Source of the DNA: Mesorhizobium ciceri WSM4083
GTDB taxonomy: Bacteria; Pseudomonadota; Alphaproteobacteria; Rhizobiales; Rhizobiaceae
DNA: 64,000 nucleotides
Reading direction: 5' to 3'
Assembly: GCF_000519305.1 (NCBI RefSeq)
Contig: NZ_JAFG01000012.1
Location: forward strand, 189-64,188
Shown: piece by piece, positions 1 to 8,493 of the stretch
Position numbering within the stretch: position 1 is the stretch's first letter
How the letters are laid out: every line of letters starts with the position of its first letter
The notes under the pieces: model-generated
What the model saw: the letters and a program-made list of their open reading frames with translations, nothing else
The model's database searches: none
Told to the model about the DNA's origin: nothing
Program-made: the position numbers and the translations under genes

Positions 1-605
1 GAGGCCAGCGCTTCGGCGAGGTCGAGCTCGCGGTCGGTCTGGCGCTCGTTGCAGATCAGCCCGCCCAGCCGCACGCCGCCCGAATGGGCATATTTGAGGA
101 TGCCCTTGGCGATGTTGTTGGCCGCGTAAAGCGCCATCATCTCGCCCGACATGACGATGTAGATCTCCTGCGCCTTGCCCTCGCGGATCGGCATGGCGAA
201 GCCGCCGCAGACCACGTCGCCGAGCACGTCGTAGGAGACATAGTCGACATCGTCATAGGCGCCGTTCTCCTCGAGGAAGTTGATCGAGGTGATGACGCCG
301 CGCCCGGCGCAGCCGACCCCCGGCTCCGGACCGCCGGACTCCACGCATTTGATGCCCTTGTAGCCGATCTTGAGCACGTCCTGCAGCTCGAGGTCTTCCA
401 CCGAACCCTGCTCGGCCGCAAGGTGCAGCACGGTGTCCTGCGCCTTCGAGTTCAGGATCAGCCTTGTGGAATCGGCCTTGGGGTCGCAGCCGACGATGAG
501 GATCTTCTGGCCGAGGTCGACAAGGGCGGCCAGCGTGTTTTGCGAGGTGGTGGACTTGCCGATGCCGCCCTTGCCGTAAAAGGCGATCTGACGCAGACCT
601 GCCAT
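1..605 (-). CDS. nifH: Nitrogenase iron protein NifH, partial (runs off left edge)
   Basis: Dinitrogenase reductase, the homodimeric ATP-dependent electron donor to the MoFe protein. Reading from the ATG at 605 the frame is open for 201 codons to the window edge. It begins MAGLRQIAFYGKGGIGKST, giving the P-loop GKGGIGKS, then VGCDPKADSTR (switch I) and the two 4Fe-4S cysteine contexts ESGGPEPGVGCAGRGVI and DVLGDVVCGGFAMPI. A full NifH has about 297 residues, so roughly the last third lies outside the window, where nifDK would be expected. No frameshift or stop is seen in the visible part. A NifA-type promoter region precedes it at 693-810. The identification is essentially certain. Confidence 0.98.
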   Translation of the reverse strand, partial: MAGLRQIAFYGKGGIGKSTTSQNTLAALVDLGQKILIVGCDPKADSTRLILNSKAQDTVLHLAAEQGSVEDLELQDVLKIGYKGIKCVESGGPEPGVGCAGRGVITSINFLEENGAYDDVDYVSYDVLGDVVCGGFAMPIREGKAQEIYIVMSGEMMALYAANNIAKGILKYAHSGGVRLGGLICNERQTDRELDLAEALA

Positions 606-692
606 AGTGCTTTCCTTCCTTCGTTCCTGCAATCGCGGTCGCCCGCCACATCAATGCCGTCGGCAGCTCTCGCCGCCTCACAGCCGAAGGAC

Positions 693-709
693 CTCAAGAT
701 CCATGCCAA
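693..709 (-). promoter_or_regulatory. Candidate sigma54 (-24/-12) promoter of nifH
   Basis: On the minus strand the sequence TTGGCATGGATCTTGAGG has the -24 block TGGCAT and a -12 block TTGAG at the exact GG-N10 spacing. The -12 dinucleotide is GA where the consensus has GC. It lies about 88 bases upstream of the nifH ATG and about 86 bases downstream of a perfect NifA site, which is the usual geometry. The same GA variant recurs in the promoter at 7548-7565. Confidence 0.6.
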
Positions 710-794
710 CTCGCCCGAGCCAGCCCGAGGAAAAACCAAGCGTTGCTCCTCAACGGCTTGGCTCGCCATCCGACAGCCATTGTCGGACGACCCA

Positions 795-810
795 TGTAGC
801 GGAACCGACA
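795..810 (-). promoter_or_regulatory. NifA upstream activator sequence (UAS) for nifH
   Basis: TGTAGCGGAACCGACA is a perfect TGT-N10-ACA NifA site, about 86 bases upstream of the candidate -24/-12 element of nifH. It also sits inside a longer imperfect palindrome with outer arms TGTCGG and CCGACA. NifA is encoded at the right end of this window. Confidence 0.8.
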
Positions 811-1347
811 AAGGGCGACAGATCGCGTCGGATAGCGATCCTCGAGGCCGCTACGCTGACTGGCAGAATGCGGCAGCGCCGAGGCGATTGCTACGTAAGC
901 GGCGATAGGGAATCCGTCCACGCACAGTCTGCGCAGCGCCTGATATCTATCTGAGCGGCAGATTGGCACTATTCGCGTCCGATCCCGTGCTCTTCAATTT
1001 TGATCGTAAGCGTTTTTCGTTTCGGCCGGCTCCTCAGTTCGAAACGCTTAGCTGTTCAAAGTTTATTAATGGGATAGCAAACACTAGAAACAATACATCG
1101 AAAAACTTTAACACTGTTGCCTTATTCATGCCACGTGCCTCGTATATCAACATTCACACCGGGCACAGATTTCAGGTTTCACGTCAGCGACGGGTAACGC
1201 ATTCACCTGCGAATATACTAGTAAACGAGCTGATCTGATTTCGATAAGCCATAAAAATTAAATTTCTATTCTGAGTCGCTTACGCAAAGGAACTACGGCA
1301 CTTCCGGACATTGCGTGTCTCACTCTCCAGAAATCAGATAATATATC
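811..1347. other. Intergenic region between nifH UAS and the SMR gene
   Basis: About 540 bases with no convincing gene. The short open frames here lack ribosome binding sites and recognisable motifs. Composition becomes clearly more AT-rich from about 1000, which continues into the next two genes. I looked for a nod box and for a sigma54 promoter facing the gene at 1348. There is only a weak partial match around 1085-1110 and an isolated TGGCAC at 964-969 without a -12 partner. Confidence 0.6.
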
Positions 1348-1716
1348 ATGACCGCTTCCTCATTTGGAATGATCCTTTTTAGCGTGAGCATGAACTCACT
1401 AGCTCAAATCGCTCTCCGGGCAGCTATGCTGTCTCTTGGTAGCATTTCTTTTGCTGATCCACTAGTTGCGGCTCTTGCACTCGCTGGTAATGTTTATTTT
1501 TGGGGCGGGTTATGCTGTTATGCGATAAGCGTGTTATCCTGGATCATTGTACTGTCGACCTACGAGGTTAGTTTTGCTTATCCAATGTTGTCAATCGGAT
1601 ACGTAATTGCGGTCGCACTTAGCTTCTTTGTGCTTGGTGAGGCGATACCACTCCCAAGGCTGGCTGGCATCGCACTGATTTGCGCAGGCGTAGTCCTGAT
1701 TGCTCGGACGGCGTAG
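1348..1716 (+). CDS. Small four-TM transporter of the SMR/EamA type (ArnE/ArnF-like)
   Basis: A 122-residue, almost wholly hydrophobic protein with four predicted membrane helices. Features are an N-terminal SVSMNSLAQIALRAAM, a central YAISVLSWIIVLS followed by YEVSFAYPMLSIGYVIA, and a final helix ending GVVLIARTA. Size and the SYAYPM-like segment fit the small multidrug resistance superfamily, especially ArnE/ArnF-like subunits that flip undecaprenyl-phosphate-linked aminosugars. It ends 3 bases before the epimerase gene at 1720, so the two are probably one operon. Base use is AT-richer than the neighbouring nif genes, suggesting separate acquisition. A role in flipping a polyprenyl-linked sugar is inferred from the cluster; a generic drug exporter is the alternative. 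Confidence 0.75.
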   Translation: MTASSFGMILFSVSMNSLAQIALRAAMLSLGSISFADPLVAALALAGNVYFWGGLCCYAISVLSWIIVLSTYEVSFAYPMLSIGYVIAVALSFFVLGEAIPLPRLAGIALICAGVVLIARTA

Positions 1717-1719
1717 CCG

Positions 1720-2688
1720 ATGCGACATATCATCACCGGAGGCTCCGGTTTCGTCGGAACGTACATGGCATCCGTTCTCGCTGAGCGTGGAGAGAACGTT
1801 GTCGTTTTTGATCTCGACGAGCCGCTGGGAATGAAGAGCTCTTTGGATTTCATACTTGGTGACGTACGGCAGCACCGAGACCTGAGGAAGCTTCAGCTCC
1901 AACGCGATGATGTGGTCTACCACCTTGCGGCGCGTCAATTTCACGGTGATGTACCTTACAGAAATCGAGATCAATGGTTTTCTGACGTGAACGTCAATGG
2001 GACCCGCTGCCTGTTGGAAGCAATCTCGGCTGGCCACACGCAGCGACTTGTTTTCTTTTCCACCGACATGACCTATGGAAAACCAGAGCGTACGCCGGTC
2101 AATCCAACCGATATGCAACGTCCGATCGGACCCTATGGCAGGAGCAAAGTGGCAGCGGAGCGGCTTCTGATGCATGCCTGTAGAGAGTTCGGCCTCCACG
2201 CGACCATATTCCGGCCAAGACTCATCGCTGGCGCTGGGCGCCTTGGAATATTGATGAAGCTCTTTCGGCTGATCAGGGCAGGGCTACCTATCCCGCTAGT
2301 AGGCACCGGCGAAAATCGCTATCAAATGATTGCCGTTGAGGATTGCGTCACTGCTGCGTTGGCGGCTGTAGAACGAAATTGCCCGTCTGGTCCATTTCAC
2401 CTCGGCTCCCGTGAACCGCCTACGGTCAAAGAGCTTCTCCGAGAATTAACTCGGCGAGCCGGTTCACGATCGGTCCTTCTTCCTGTACCCGCGATCATTC
2501 TGAAGCCTATTCTTTCACTGTTGGATAACGTCGCCTTGACATTACTCTATCCGGAACAGTTTGCTATCGCGAACATTGATTACCTGCTCGACATCGAGGC
2601 GACGACCAAAGGCCTGGGCTGGGCGCCAATTTGGAGTGACATGGATATCATTTACGAGGCCTATACGGGGTTTTTGAAGTCCTTGTAA
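1720..2688 (+). CDS. NAD-dependent epimerase/dehydratase (extended SDR)
   Basis: A 322-residue extended short-chain dehydrogenase of the type that modifies nucleotide sugars. The N-terminus shows the Rossmann motif GGSGFVG and an acidic residue after beta-2 (VVFDLDEP), which predicts NAD(H). The catalytic region reads FFSTDMTYG followed by GPYGRSK, giving the YxxxK pair; TDM replaces the more usual SSxxV. The C-terminal half has RYQMIAVEDCVTAALAA and FHLGSREPPTVKEL, as in substrate-binding domains of this family. It follows the small transporter by 3 bases. The substrate cannot be read from the sequence; a prenyl- or nucleotide-linked sugar is the contextual guess given the UbiA and GT-C genes nearby. 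Confidence 0.85.
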   Translation: MRHIITGGSGFVGTYMASVLAERGENVVVFDLDEPLGMKSSLDFILGDVRQHRDLRKLQLQRDDVVYHLAARQFHGDVPYRNRDQWFSDVNVNGTRCLLEAISAGHTQRLVFFSTDMTYGKPERTPVNPTDMQRPIGPYGRSKVAAERLLMHACREFGLHATIFRPRLIAGAGRLGILMKLFRLIRAGLPIPLVGTGENRYQMIAVEDCVTAALAAVERNCPSGPFHLGSREPPTVKELLRELTRRAGSRSVLLPVPAIILKPILSLLDNVALTLLYPEQFAIANIDYLLDIEATTKGLGWAPIWSDMDIIYEAYTGFLKSL

Positions 2689-2694
2689 ATTCGT

Positions 2695-3423
2695 GCCAAC
2701 GCCCGCTGGCGCCGTCTGACCACGGATGAGAAGGTCGGTTATGCAGCCAGGATCCTAAACATTACCGACCTCCTCAAACGCTACCCAGGCAACTTTCCGG
2801 CGGTCAACGGCAGCGTGTCGCCATGGGCCGAGCGATCGTGCGCGATCCACAAGTGTTCCTCTTCGATGAGCCGCTAAGCAACTTGGATGCCAAGCTCCGG
2901 GTGCAGATACGTACAGAAATCAAGCAGCCAACGGCTCAAAACGACCATCGTCTACGTCACCCACGATCAGGTCGAGGCCATGACGATGGCCGACAGGATT
3001 GTGGTCATGCGAGGCGATATCATCCAACAAATCGGTCGCCGCTTGATCTTTACGACCACCGTGTTTGTGGCCGATTTCATCGGCTCGCCTGCGATGAACT
3101 TCATCCCCGGCACAGTGCAGGACGGGGTGTTCGTCGCGCATAGCACCGCTCAGTTGCCGCTCTCAGCGAACGCGCATGGCGATGCGGCAACTTATGGAAT
3201 CCGGCCGGAGCACCTTAAAAATGACGGGGGCTTTCCAGCGGAAGTCGTCGTGATCGCGCCTATGGGATCGTCGACGCAGATCATTGCGAAAGTCGCAGAA
3301 ACCCTGATGATGGCGATCTCGTCGGAACGTCTGGCGCCGCAGCCAGGATCGACCGTGCGTCTGATGCCGCAGGTGGCGGCTGTCCATCTGTTCGACCGCG
3401 ATGGAGCGCGGATCAACTACTAA
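2695..3423 (+). pseudogene. Decayed sugar ABC transporter ATP-binding protein (UgpC/MalK-like)
   Basis: Remnant of the C-terminal half of a CUT-family ATPase. Pieces in different frames line up in order. From about 2695 there is an NITDLLKRYPGN-like stretch. After a one-base loss near 2794 comes SGGQRQRVAMGRAIV (signature) and FLFDEPLSNLDAKLR (Walker B, D-loop). After another shift near 2930 comes TTIVYVTHDQVEAMTMAD (H-loop) and the regulatory TOBE-like tail to LFDRDGARINY at 3423. The Walker A half is absent. At least two frameshifts and the missing N-terminus make it non-functional. No partner permease remains beside it. Confidence 0.85.
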
Positions 3424-3475
3424 GACTCTATCAGTAGGTCTTCCTGAGTCCCACTGAGTTGGACCCTAGGACCTA

Positions 3476-5446
3476 CTATCGGTAAATGCGCCACTTCCCC
3501 TTTTCCTCGGAAACAAGCTGGAAAACTGAATTATGGTCCAGAAGCGGCTTACCCCATAACCCATCTCGAACCGTAACAACCAGCGTTTTGCAACGATACT
3601 CTTCCTTCATAACTTTCAGCCGAGCTTCAGTGATGTTGCCGTGGAATACATCTGTAAAAAACCCGTCAATATCGGATGCTTGCTCCGGCGAGAGTTGACC
3701 AGCGAAAGCACGCAGATGTTGCAGAGACGTCGCACAATTTCTCCTCTGCGACATTATTGCCCATGAAATATTCGCCGGCGAAAACGTCAACTCAGCAAGG
3801 TCTAGCGGGTTGTTAGCGACCGCATCATTGGGTGGCGTTACTCGTCGAACGGCTTTCCACATTTCAGAAGACGCTCTGAAAGCCTTAGTTTCTTCGGTTT
3901 CCGGACCCTCAACCCGGAACCGAAACGCATATGCGTATAGATCTCGAGCGCCAACCAGAATCGATGGGGTCAGCAATATCACCACAGCTACCGTCACTAG
4001 CCGTCCCAATTTTGTTTTTTCGCCCATGTGCCGTGATAAGACTGTAGCAGTAATCACCATCATGAGGAGCGTCGATGGCATTGCGACATGGAGTGCTAAG
4101 TCGTTATACATGACTACGCTGTGCACGAACTGAACACACGTGAACGGAACTAATACGGTGGACATTACTGCTGGAGCCAGGTTGCCGTTATCCTTCTGGA
4201 GGGGATAGCTCGACTCTGCCCGCCACACAACAAAGGATAGAAACAGAATGCCGAAGTCGAAAATGATTCGGATGAGCCAGAACCCCGGCAGGTCAATAAA
4301 CCATTTCCCACCGGCGAATACGGGAAAGATCCAAAATTCCACGGGGGTTCTTGTCTCCAAGATGGCTGCTTGCTCGTACGCCAGCACCCCCGCACAGAGT
4401 ACTGTCACAGCAGCAATGACGAAAATTGACGTGACCACCTGCATCGTCCGCTTAGCGCGTAATATATGGGGAGTCGACAGCAGTCCTATAACAGGCAATA
4501 CCAAAAGGGGTGAAAGGCCGCCCGCCCACATGGAGCTGCCGTAAGCGGTCGCTAGCATTGCTCCCATCAGCACTGACAAAGCAATATTGTTTCGAATATT
4601 GCAAAATAGAACTCGCATGTATGCGGTAATAACGATTAGGACGATGGTCGCGGAAAATAGGTGCTGGGGTGACCATGCCGCCTCTGCAAACCACGTTCTC
4701 GGATGACCCATTGCCACAATCCAATCGTCGGACTTTTCAGAGATAAATAGAAGGATTCGGCTAAGCGGGCCTACAAGCAGTAGCGGCAGTACCCACCATG
4801 CGGCATCTGAGCGTTTACTTTGCGCGACGGCAAGCCATGTTACGACGAAGATCGAACTCAACGCCGTCACGGCAGTAAGAGCAATGTCGGCCTCCCAGCC
4901 ACCGGCGCCCGTAATGATTGATGAAGAAGCGGCTAAGAAGTACCAGATGTAGTAGTAAATAAGAATATTGGAACCCTGGGCCTCGGAATAGTACGGATTG
5001 TAAGGAGGCAAACCGTTTTGAGCGATTTCATCGATGATGGCTATTTTGGCATGGTCAAAAATCGGAGCACCGACACTCGCGCCAGCGCCATAATATTGGG
5101 GAATGACTGTCAACATAGGTAAAAGGCCGAAAACAGACGCAACAGCTATCCAGGAGAAGCTTGGACTTACCGGCGAGCTGAAAATCGGGCAGGCCGCTTT
5201 CGACAACCCTACCGCGGCAACTGACAGAAAGATGGTAGTTGCAAGTAGATTGCTGACTGTAAATGGCAGTAGATGAAAGATAGAGGCACCCGCGGCGCCG
5301 AATATGCCAAGCCCAATGGCCGGCGAGATGAGCAAACGCATTCGAATATTGGCCTCAAAGTACCTGGAGGCCGGCAGGCCGATGGCATAGCCTACGGCGC
5401 CTAATGTGAGAGCACTTGAAATCAGGGAGGCGGTTTTAACTAGCAA
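3476..5446 (-). CDS. Large polytopic membrane protein, GT-C-like glycosyltransferase
   Basis: A 656-residue integral membrane protein with roughly a dozen hydrophobic helices and a soluble C-terminal part from about residue 520. Near residues 129-152 the loop IFDHAKIAIIDEI followed by GLPPYNPYY resembles the first extracytoplasmic loop of GT-C glycosyltransferases, where an acidic residue coordinates the polyprenyl-phosphate-sugar donor. The downstream EAQGSNILIYYYIWYF fits the same fold. I do not recognise a specific family. It is on the same strand as, and downstream of, the HAD-UbiA gene and the small Cys-rich reading frame. The gene is AT-rich relative to the nif genes. Inference: it transfers a sugar from a polyprenyl-phosphate carrier in the periplasm. 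Confidence 0.6.
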   Translation of the reverse strand: MLVKTASLISSALTLGAVGYAIGLPASRYFEANIRMRLLISPAIGLGIFGAAGASIFHLLPFTVSNLLATTIFLSVAAVGLSKAACPIFSSPVSPSFSWIAVASVFGLLPMLTVIPQYYGAGASVGAPIFDHAKIAIIDEIAQNGLPPYNPYYSEAQGSNILIYYYIWYFLAASSSIITGAGGWEADIALTAVTALSSIFVVTWLAVAQSKRSDAAWWVLPLLLVGPLSRILLFISEKSDDWIVAMGHPRTWFAEAAWSPQHLFSATIVLIVITAYMRVLFCNIRNNIALSVLMGAMLATAYGSSMWAGGLSPLLVLPVIGLLSTPHILRAKRTMQVVTSIFVIAAVTVLCAGVLAYEQAAILETRTPVEFWIFPVFAGGKWFIDLPGFWLIRIIFDFGILFLSFVVWRAESSYPLQKDNGNLAPAVMSTVLVPFTCVQFVHSVVMYNDLALHVAMPSTLLMMVITATVLSRHMGEKTKLGRLVTVAVVILLTPSILVGARDLYAYAFRFRVEGPETEETKAFRASSEMWKAVRRVTPPNDAVANNPLDLAELTFSPANISWAIMSQRRNCATSLQHLRAFAGQLSPEQASDIDGFFTDVFHGNITEARLKVMKEEYRCKTLVVTVRDGLWGKPLLDHNSVFQLVSEEKGKWRIYR

Positions 5447-5559
5447 AAGATGACCTCAGGTTTGGCGGCGGCAATCTCTGCTCGCACCCACAATCAGCAT
5501 CTTGGGATTAATGCGGCGCCATGTGCATCGGCTACGGATCCGCGGAGAGGTTCCACGTC

Positions 5560-5766
5560 TCAGATATACTTGCCGCACTTGGACGGCTTGCAGACGCAAC
5601 TGCACCACGTGTACTTGTGCAAGAGCGAGTGCCCGCCTTGGGCTGCATGAAGCCGCACTTCCGGCAAACCTGCCGTTGGCGCGGCTCCGACGCGCCCTCC
5701 CAGACTTCCGGCGACTCCTGCCAGAACACAGGGGCTTAGCAAGATCACTGCGATGGTCCATTGCAT
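5560..5766 (-). CDS. Possible small secreted Cys-rich peptide (68 aa)
   Basis: A 68-codon frame between the UbiA and GT-C genes on the same strand, starting 20 bases after the UbiA stop. From the ATG at 5766 it reads MQWTIAVILLSPCVLAGVAG, which resembles a signal peptide. A short spacer follows, then a tail ending WCSCVCKPSKCGKYI with cysteines spaced C-x-C-x-C-x4-C. A weak AAAGG lies about 12 bases before the start. The position in a same-strand gap makes it plausible, but the frame can be extended upstream to 5856 inside the UbiA gene and I recognise no family. It could be a chance frame in a 340-base spacer. Confidence 0.35.
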   Translation of the reverse strand: MQWTIAVILLSPCVLAGVAGSLGGRVGAAPTAGLPEVRLHAAQGGHSLLHKYTWCSCVCKPSKCGKYI

Positions 5767-5785
5767 TGCACGCGGGGCCTTTGTG

Positions 5786-7228
5786 TTATAGTGCCAAAGC
5801 AAACGCCAATGCGATGCAGAAACCGATGAGGTAGCTCGTCTTGTCCTTGAGCGCAAAAACTACCGGATCGTCATGCAAGCGCATGCGATGACTTAGAATC
5901 CAGATCCTTTGCAGCCAGACGAACATGCCGGCCGGGGCCACAAAGAGCCATACGGAATTGCGATAGGTTTCCGTCACTCTGGGATCAAGCGCGACGAAAA
6001 TCAGCATGATGACAATCGAAGCTGAGGCGGAAGCAACGCCATAGCCGAGGGTGAGTGGCCAATCGTCCGGCAAATATCCGCGCCCTCTGACAACCTCCCG
6101 TCCTTGGGAGTGTGCACGCATCACCTCCACATGGCGTTTTGCGAGCGACAGCGAAAAGAAGAGCATGGAGGAGAAAGAAAACAGCCACGGCGAAAATTCG
6201 AAATCGTTCAGCACTTGTCCCATGATGATCCTCAATGTGAACAGCCATCCAATCACTGTCACATCAAGCAAGGCGTAGCGCTTTAGAGAGAATGAATATG
6301 CTAATGTCAGCGCCAGATAACCCGAGAGGGTCAGCGCGAATCGCGGATGTAAGAACAAGGCCATTCCCAATCCTGTAGCGAGCAGGAATATGCTTCCCAC
6401 GAAGCCGTTGATGATGCGTATTCTTCCGGCGGCAATCGCCCTGAAGCGCTTGGTCGCATGCGCCCGGTCCGACTCCAAATCGGCCAAATCGTTGATGACG
6501 TAAGTTGAGGAAGCAACCAGACCGACAGCAACGAAGGCGATCGCCGTGTTCAAGACGACACCAAAGTCCCCCCCCTCTTGAGCGAGAAACAGCGGAACAA
6601 AGATCAGCACATTCTTCGACCACTGGTGTATCCTCAGCTCGTGCAGCCAGTCCTTCACCAACTCGCTTTTTTCAGGGATGATGGTCCTAACCTCGACGCC
6701 AGCGTTTCGGAGTCGGCTCGCGTACCTCACCGCGTTGCCGACAAGAACGGCTCCGGTAGCCACCTCCCAGATTGGGAGATCCGCAGCACTGTCGCCCGCG
6801 TAGATGAACCCGTTTGGGAAGCTTTCTTGAAGCCATTTGAGCTTGTTGCAGCTCTTGAGGTTCAAAGTGCCATCGCTGCCCTTCGCCCCGTCAAATCCGC
6901 CAAGATGAGAAATGACTCTGTCAGCTATGCTCTGGTCTGCTGCCGTGACGAGATGAATTTCACGTCCGTCAGCATGCGCCTCACGTATCAGAACCAACAC
7001 TTCTTCACGATATGGAAGGGCTCGAACTTCGATCGGACGAATGCTTGCCAGGGTACGTTTCAAGGCGGCGCGGTTAAGGCATCTCGGAACGGAGCAAAAC
7101 AGGCGCTTCGGTGAGTGAAAGAAGGCTTGAAAGAAATTCTCATGCAAGCTGTCCGACTTTATCAGAGTGCCATCCAAATCACAAATTAGAGGTAATCGGC
7201 GATCAAAGCCGCGCAAATTGAAAATCAT
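5786..7228 (-). CDS. HAD phosphatase-UbiA prenyltransferase fusion (DPPR synthase-like)
   Basis: A 480-residue fusion. Residues 1 to about 190 are a HAD hydrolase: CDLDGTL (D17, D19), VTAAD near 95 and YAGDSAADLPIW near 143-154. Residues about 200 to 480 are a UbiA-family membrane prenyltransferase. Its first Mg-binding motif is INDLADLESDRAHATKR (N246, D250, D254, K260), followed by the AIAAGR block, and a later SLAKRHVE is the second conserved motif. The NDxxDxxxD...KR pattern and the LAKRxxE motif are those of decaprenyl-phosphate phosphoribose (DPPR) synthases. The HAD part could remove the 5-phosphate of the product. Azorhizobium NoeC, involved in arabinosylation of Nod factors, is a UbiA member of this type (from memory). 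It may head the 7228-3476 operon. Confidence 0.8.
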   Translation of the reverse strand: MIFNLRGFDRRLPLICDLDGTLIKSDSLHENFFQAFFHSPKRLFCSVPRCLNRAALKRTLASIRPIEVRALPYREEVLVLIREAHADGREIHLVTAADQSIADRVISHLGGFDGAKGSDGTLNLKSCNKLKWLQESFPNGFIYAGDSAADLPIWEVATGAVLVGNAVRYASRLRNAGVEVRTIIPEKSELVKDWLHELRIHQWSKNVLIFVPLFLAQEGGDFGVVLNTAIAFVAVGLVASSTYVINDLADLESDRAHATKRFRAIAAGRIRIINGFVGSIFLLATGLGMALFLHPRFALTLSGYLALTLAYSFSLKRYALLDVTVIGWLFTLRIIMGQVLNDFEFSPWLFSFSSMLFFSLSLAKRHVEVMRAHSQGREVVRGRGYLPDDWPLTLGYGVASASASIVIMLIFVALDPRVTETYRNSVWLFVAPAGMFVWLQRIWILSHRMRLHDDPVVFALKDKTSYLIGFCIALAFALAL

Positions 7229-7547
7229 GATCTTGACTCCCTAACCGAAGTCACGTCGCTGGGATCAACGAGGGCAACAAAGCTGCCACTGCCTGGATAC
7301 GCAAGAATCCGAACTTCTACTCTGCTTGGTTGGGTCAACACCGAGGCGTGTCGATTCCTTGAACGCGAAACGACGCAGCGATTTGGTCTGGCGCGTCGCT
7401 GCCGATCCAAGTCCCAGGTCAACACGGCTGGGGGACGCATCTTGAGAGTGTTGAACCTCGGATACGCCCCGTGTCCGGAGACCAGACCTGACATGTTGTT
7501 CCTTCCTTCCTGGGCTCGCTAAGTCCAGCTGCGTTGCAGCCAAGCAG
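7229..7547 (-). other. Leader between nif-like promoter and the HAD-UbiA gene
   Basis: About 320 bases between the candidate promoter at 7548-7565 and the UbiA start. An 89-codon frame starts at the ATG at 7494 (first bases ATGTCAGGTCTG, close to the start of nifH) and ends at 7225, overlapping the UbiA ATG. Its protein has no recognisable motif beyond that similarity, so I treat it as a possible translated leader and do not call a gene. The C/T-rich stretch at 7497-7511 resembles the one just upstream of nifH at 611-622. Confidence 0.4.
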
Positions 7548-7565
7548 GATCAAGAGTCGTGCCAA
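7548..7565 (-). promoter_or_regulatory. Candidate sigma54 promoter facing the HAD-UbiA cluster
   Basis: The minus-strand sequence TTGGCACGACTCTTGATC has a perfect -24 block TGGCACG and, at GG-N10 spacing, TTGAT, with GA where GC is expected. This is the same deviation as in the nifH promoter of this window. A perfect NifA UAS lies about 77 bases upstream at 7642-7657. Confidence 0.55.
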
Positions 7566-7641
7566 CTATGCAGCAGGAGCCCAAAAGACTTTTTTCGCGT
7601 AGTTTTCAATGGCTGCGTGATTCTGAGAGAACTTCTGCCTT

Positions 7642-7657
7642 TGTCGTACACTCAACA
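7642..7657 (-). promoter_or_regulatory. NifA UAS upstream of the HAD-UbiA cluster
   Basis: TGTCGTACACTCAACA is a perfect TGT-N10-ACA site. It stands about 77 bases upstream of the -24/-12 candidate at 7548-7565, almost the same spacing as at nifH. No other gene lies close enough on either side to be the obvious target. Confidence 0.65.
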
Positions 7658-7955
7658 AATCGACAGCATGAAGTGAGGCCAGGTGCGCTGCGACGATCGG
7701 CAGCGACCCAACTGCGGTGGGGCAAACCGAGCATGCGGCGAATTTCAACCTTTGCTATTGCGTCATAGAGCGAGCTCGTCCGCGATTGCCGTCGCTGCAA
7801 AGGCGCACATCAACCACGGACCCATGGCCGCGGCGCATATGGCGACCGATCGGCCAAATACATAGGTTGGCTAAGCTTGCCCTCAGCACCCACAACACTG
7901 AGGTTGAAGAGATCAGGATGTCTGGGTCGACGTGTCTTCGACGAAGATTGCGACC

Positions 7956-8480
7956 TTAGCCGAGCGAAAGTCCGTCGGAGCTGCGCTCCGCCTGCGTGGA
8001 TACGCTCGCGACCATGGCCACCGGCGACCGTTGCGGAGCCACCAGAACGATTCCGGAAAGGTCACAGTCGCAGCCACGAGAGGTGTCGCCGCAAATGTCG
8101 GGCAGAATATACCTTATATACACACACAACGGATGGGCGCCGAGCTGGCGCGTTGCGCTGGCATAGCCGTATGCGCCGGAGGTGATCGCCAGTCCCGGCG
8201 CCTGCCGCGCATTTTGCTCCCAGCCGTAAATCCCATCAATAGGACGAACCGCGTCAGCGAATTGCCGAAATAAGCGAGCATGGCCAGCGCCACGATGAGG
8301 AATGGTAGCGAAGCCTGAACGTCGATGATTAGCAGCAGGACATGCTCGACGAGCTGCGACATAAGCGGCAATGAAGGCGACCGCCGTCCCGACCGGCACG
8401 CTGAACGCGCGGCGCCGAAGACAACCAGCAGGCTGGTGCGTATCGAGTAGAAAAGGCGCGAGGCCATGCCCCGGCCCAAA
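7956..8480 (-). pseudogene. Decayed dipeptide ABC transporter permease (DppC/OppC-like)
   Basis: The minus strand carries LGRGMASRLFYSIRTSLLVVFGA, matching the start of the inner-membrane domain of DppC/OppC permeases. It continues in frame to VDVQASLPFLIVALAMLAYFGNS. After a frameshift near 8215 the next frame shows an ARQAPGLAI...GAYGYASATRQLGA segment and YIRYILPDI, corresponding to the EAA loop of the same family. The N-terminal helix and the C-terminus are missing. It is an inactivated fragment without partner genes. Confidence 0.75.
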
Positions 8481-8493
8481 TCGTCAACCCTCC

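Noticed and set aside
84..954. Long open frames overlapping nifH on the plus strand and in other frames
   Set aside because: They are shadows of the nifH coding frame; none has a family signature.
1060..1120. Possible nod box upstream of the SMR/epimerase genes (AAACAAT...ATCG phrase)
   Set aside because: Only a short A-rich partial match; spacing and the conserved ATC-N9-GAT blocks are missing.
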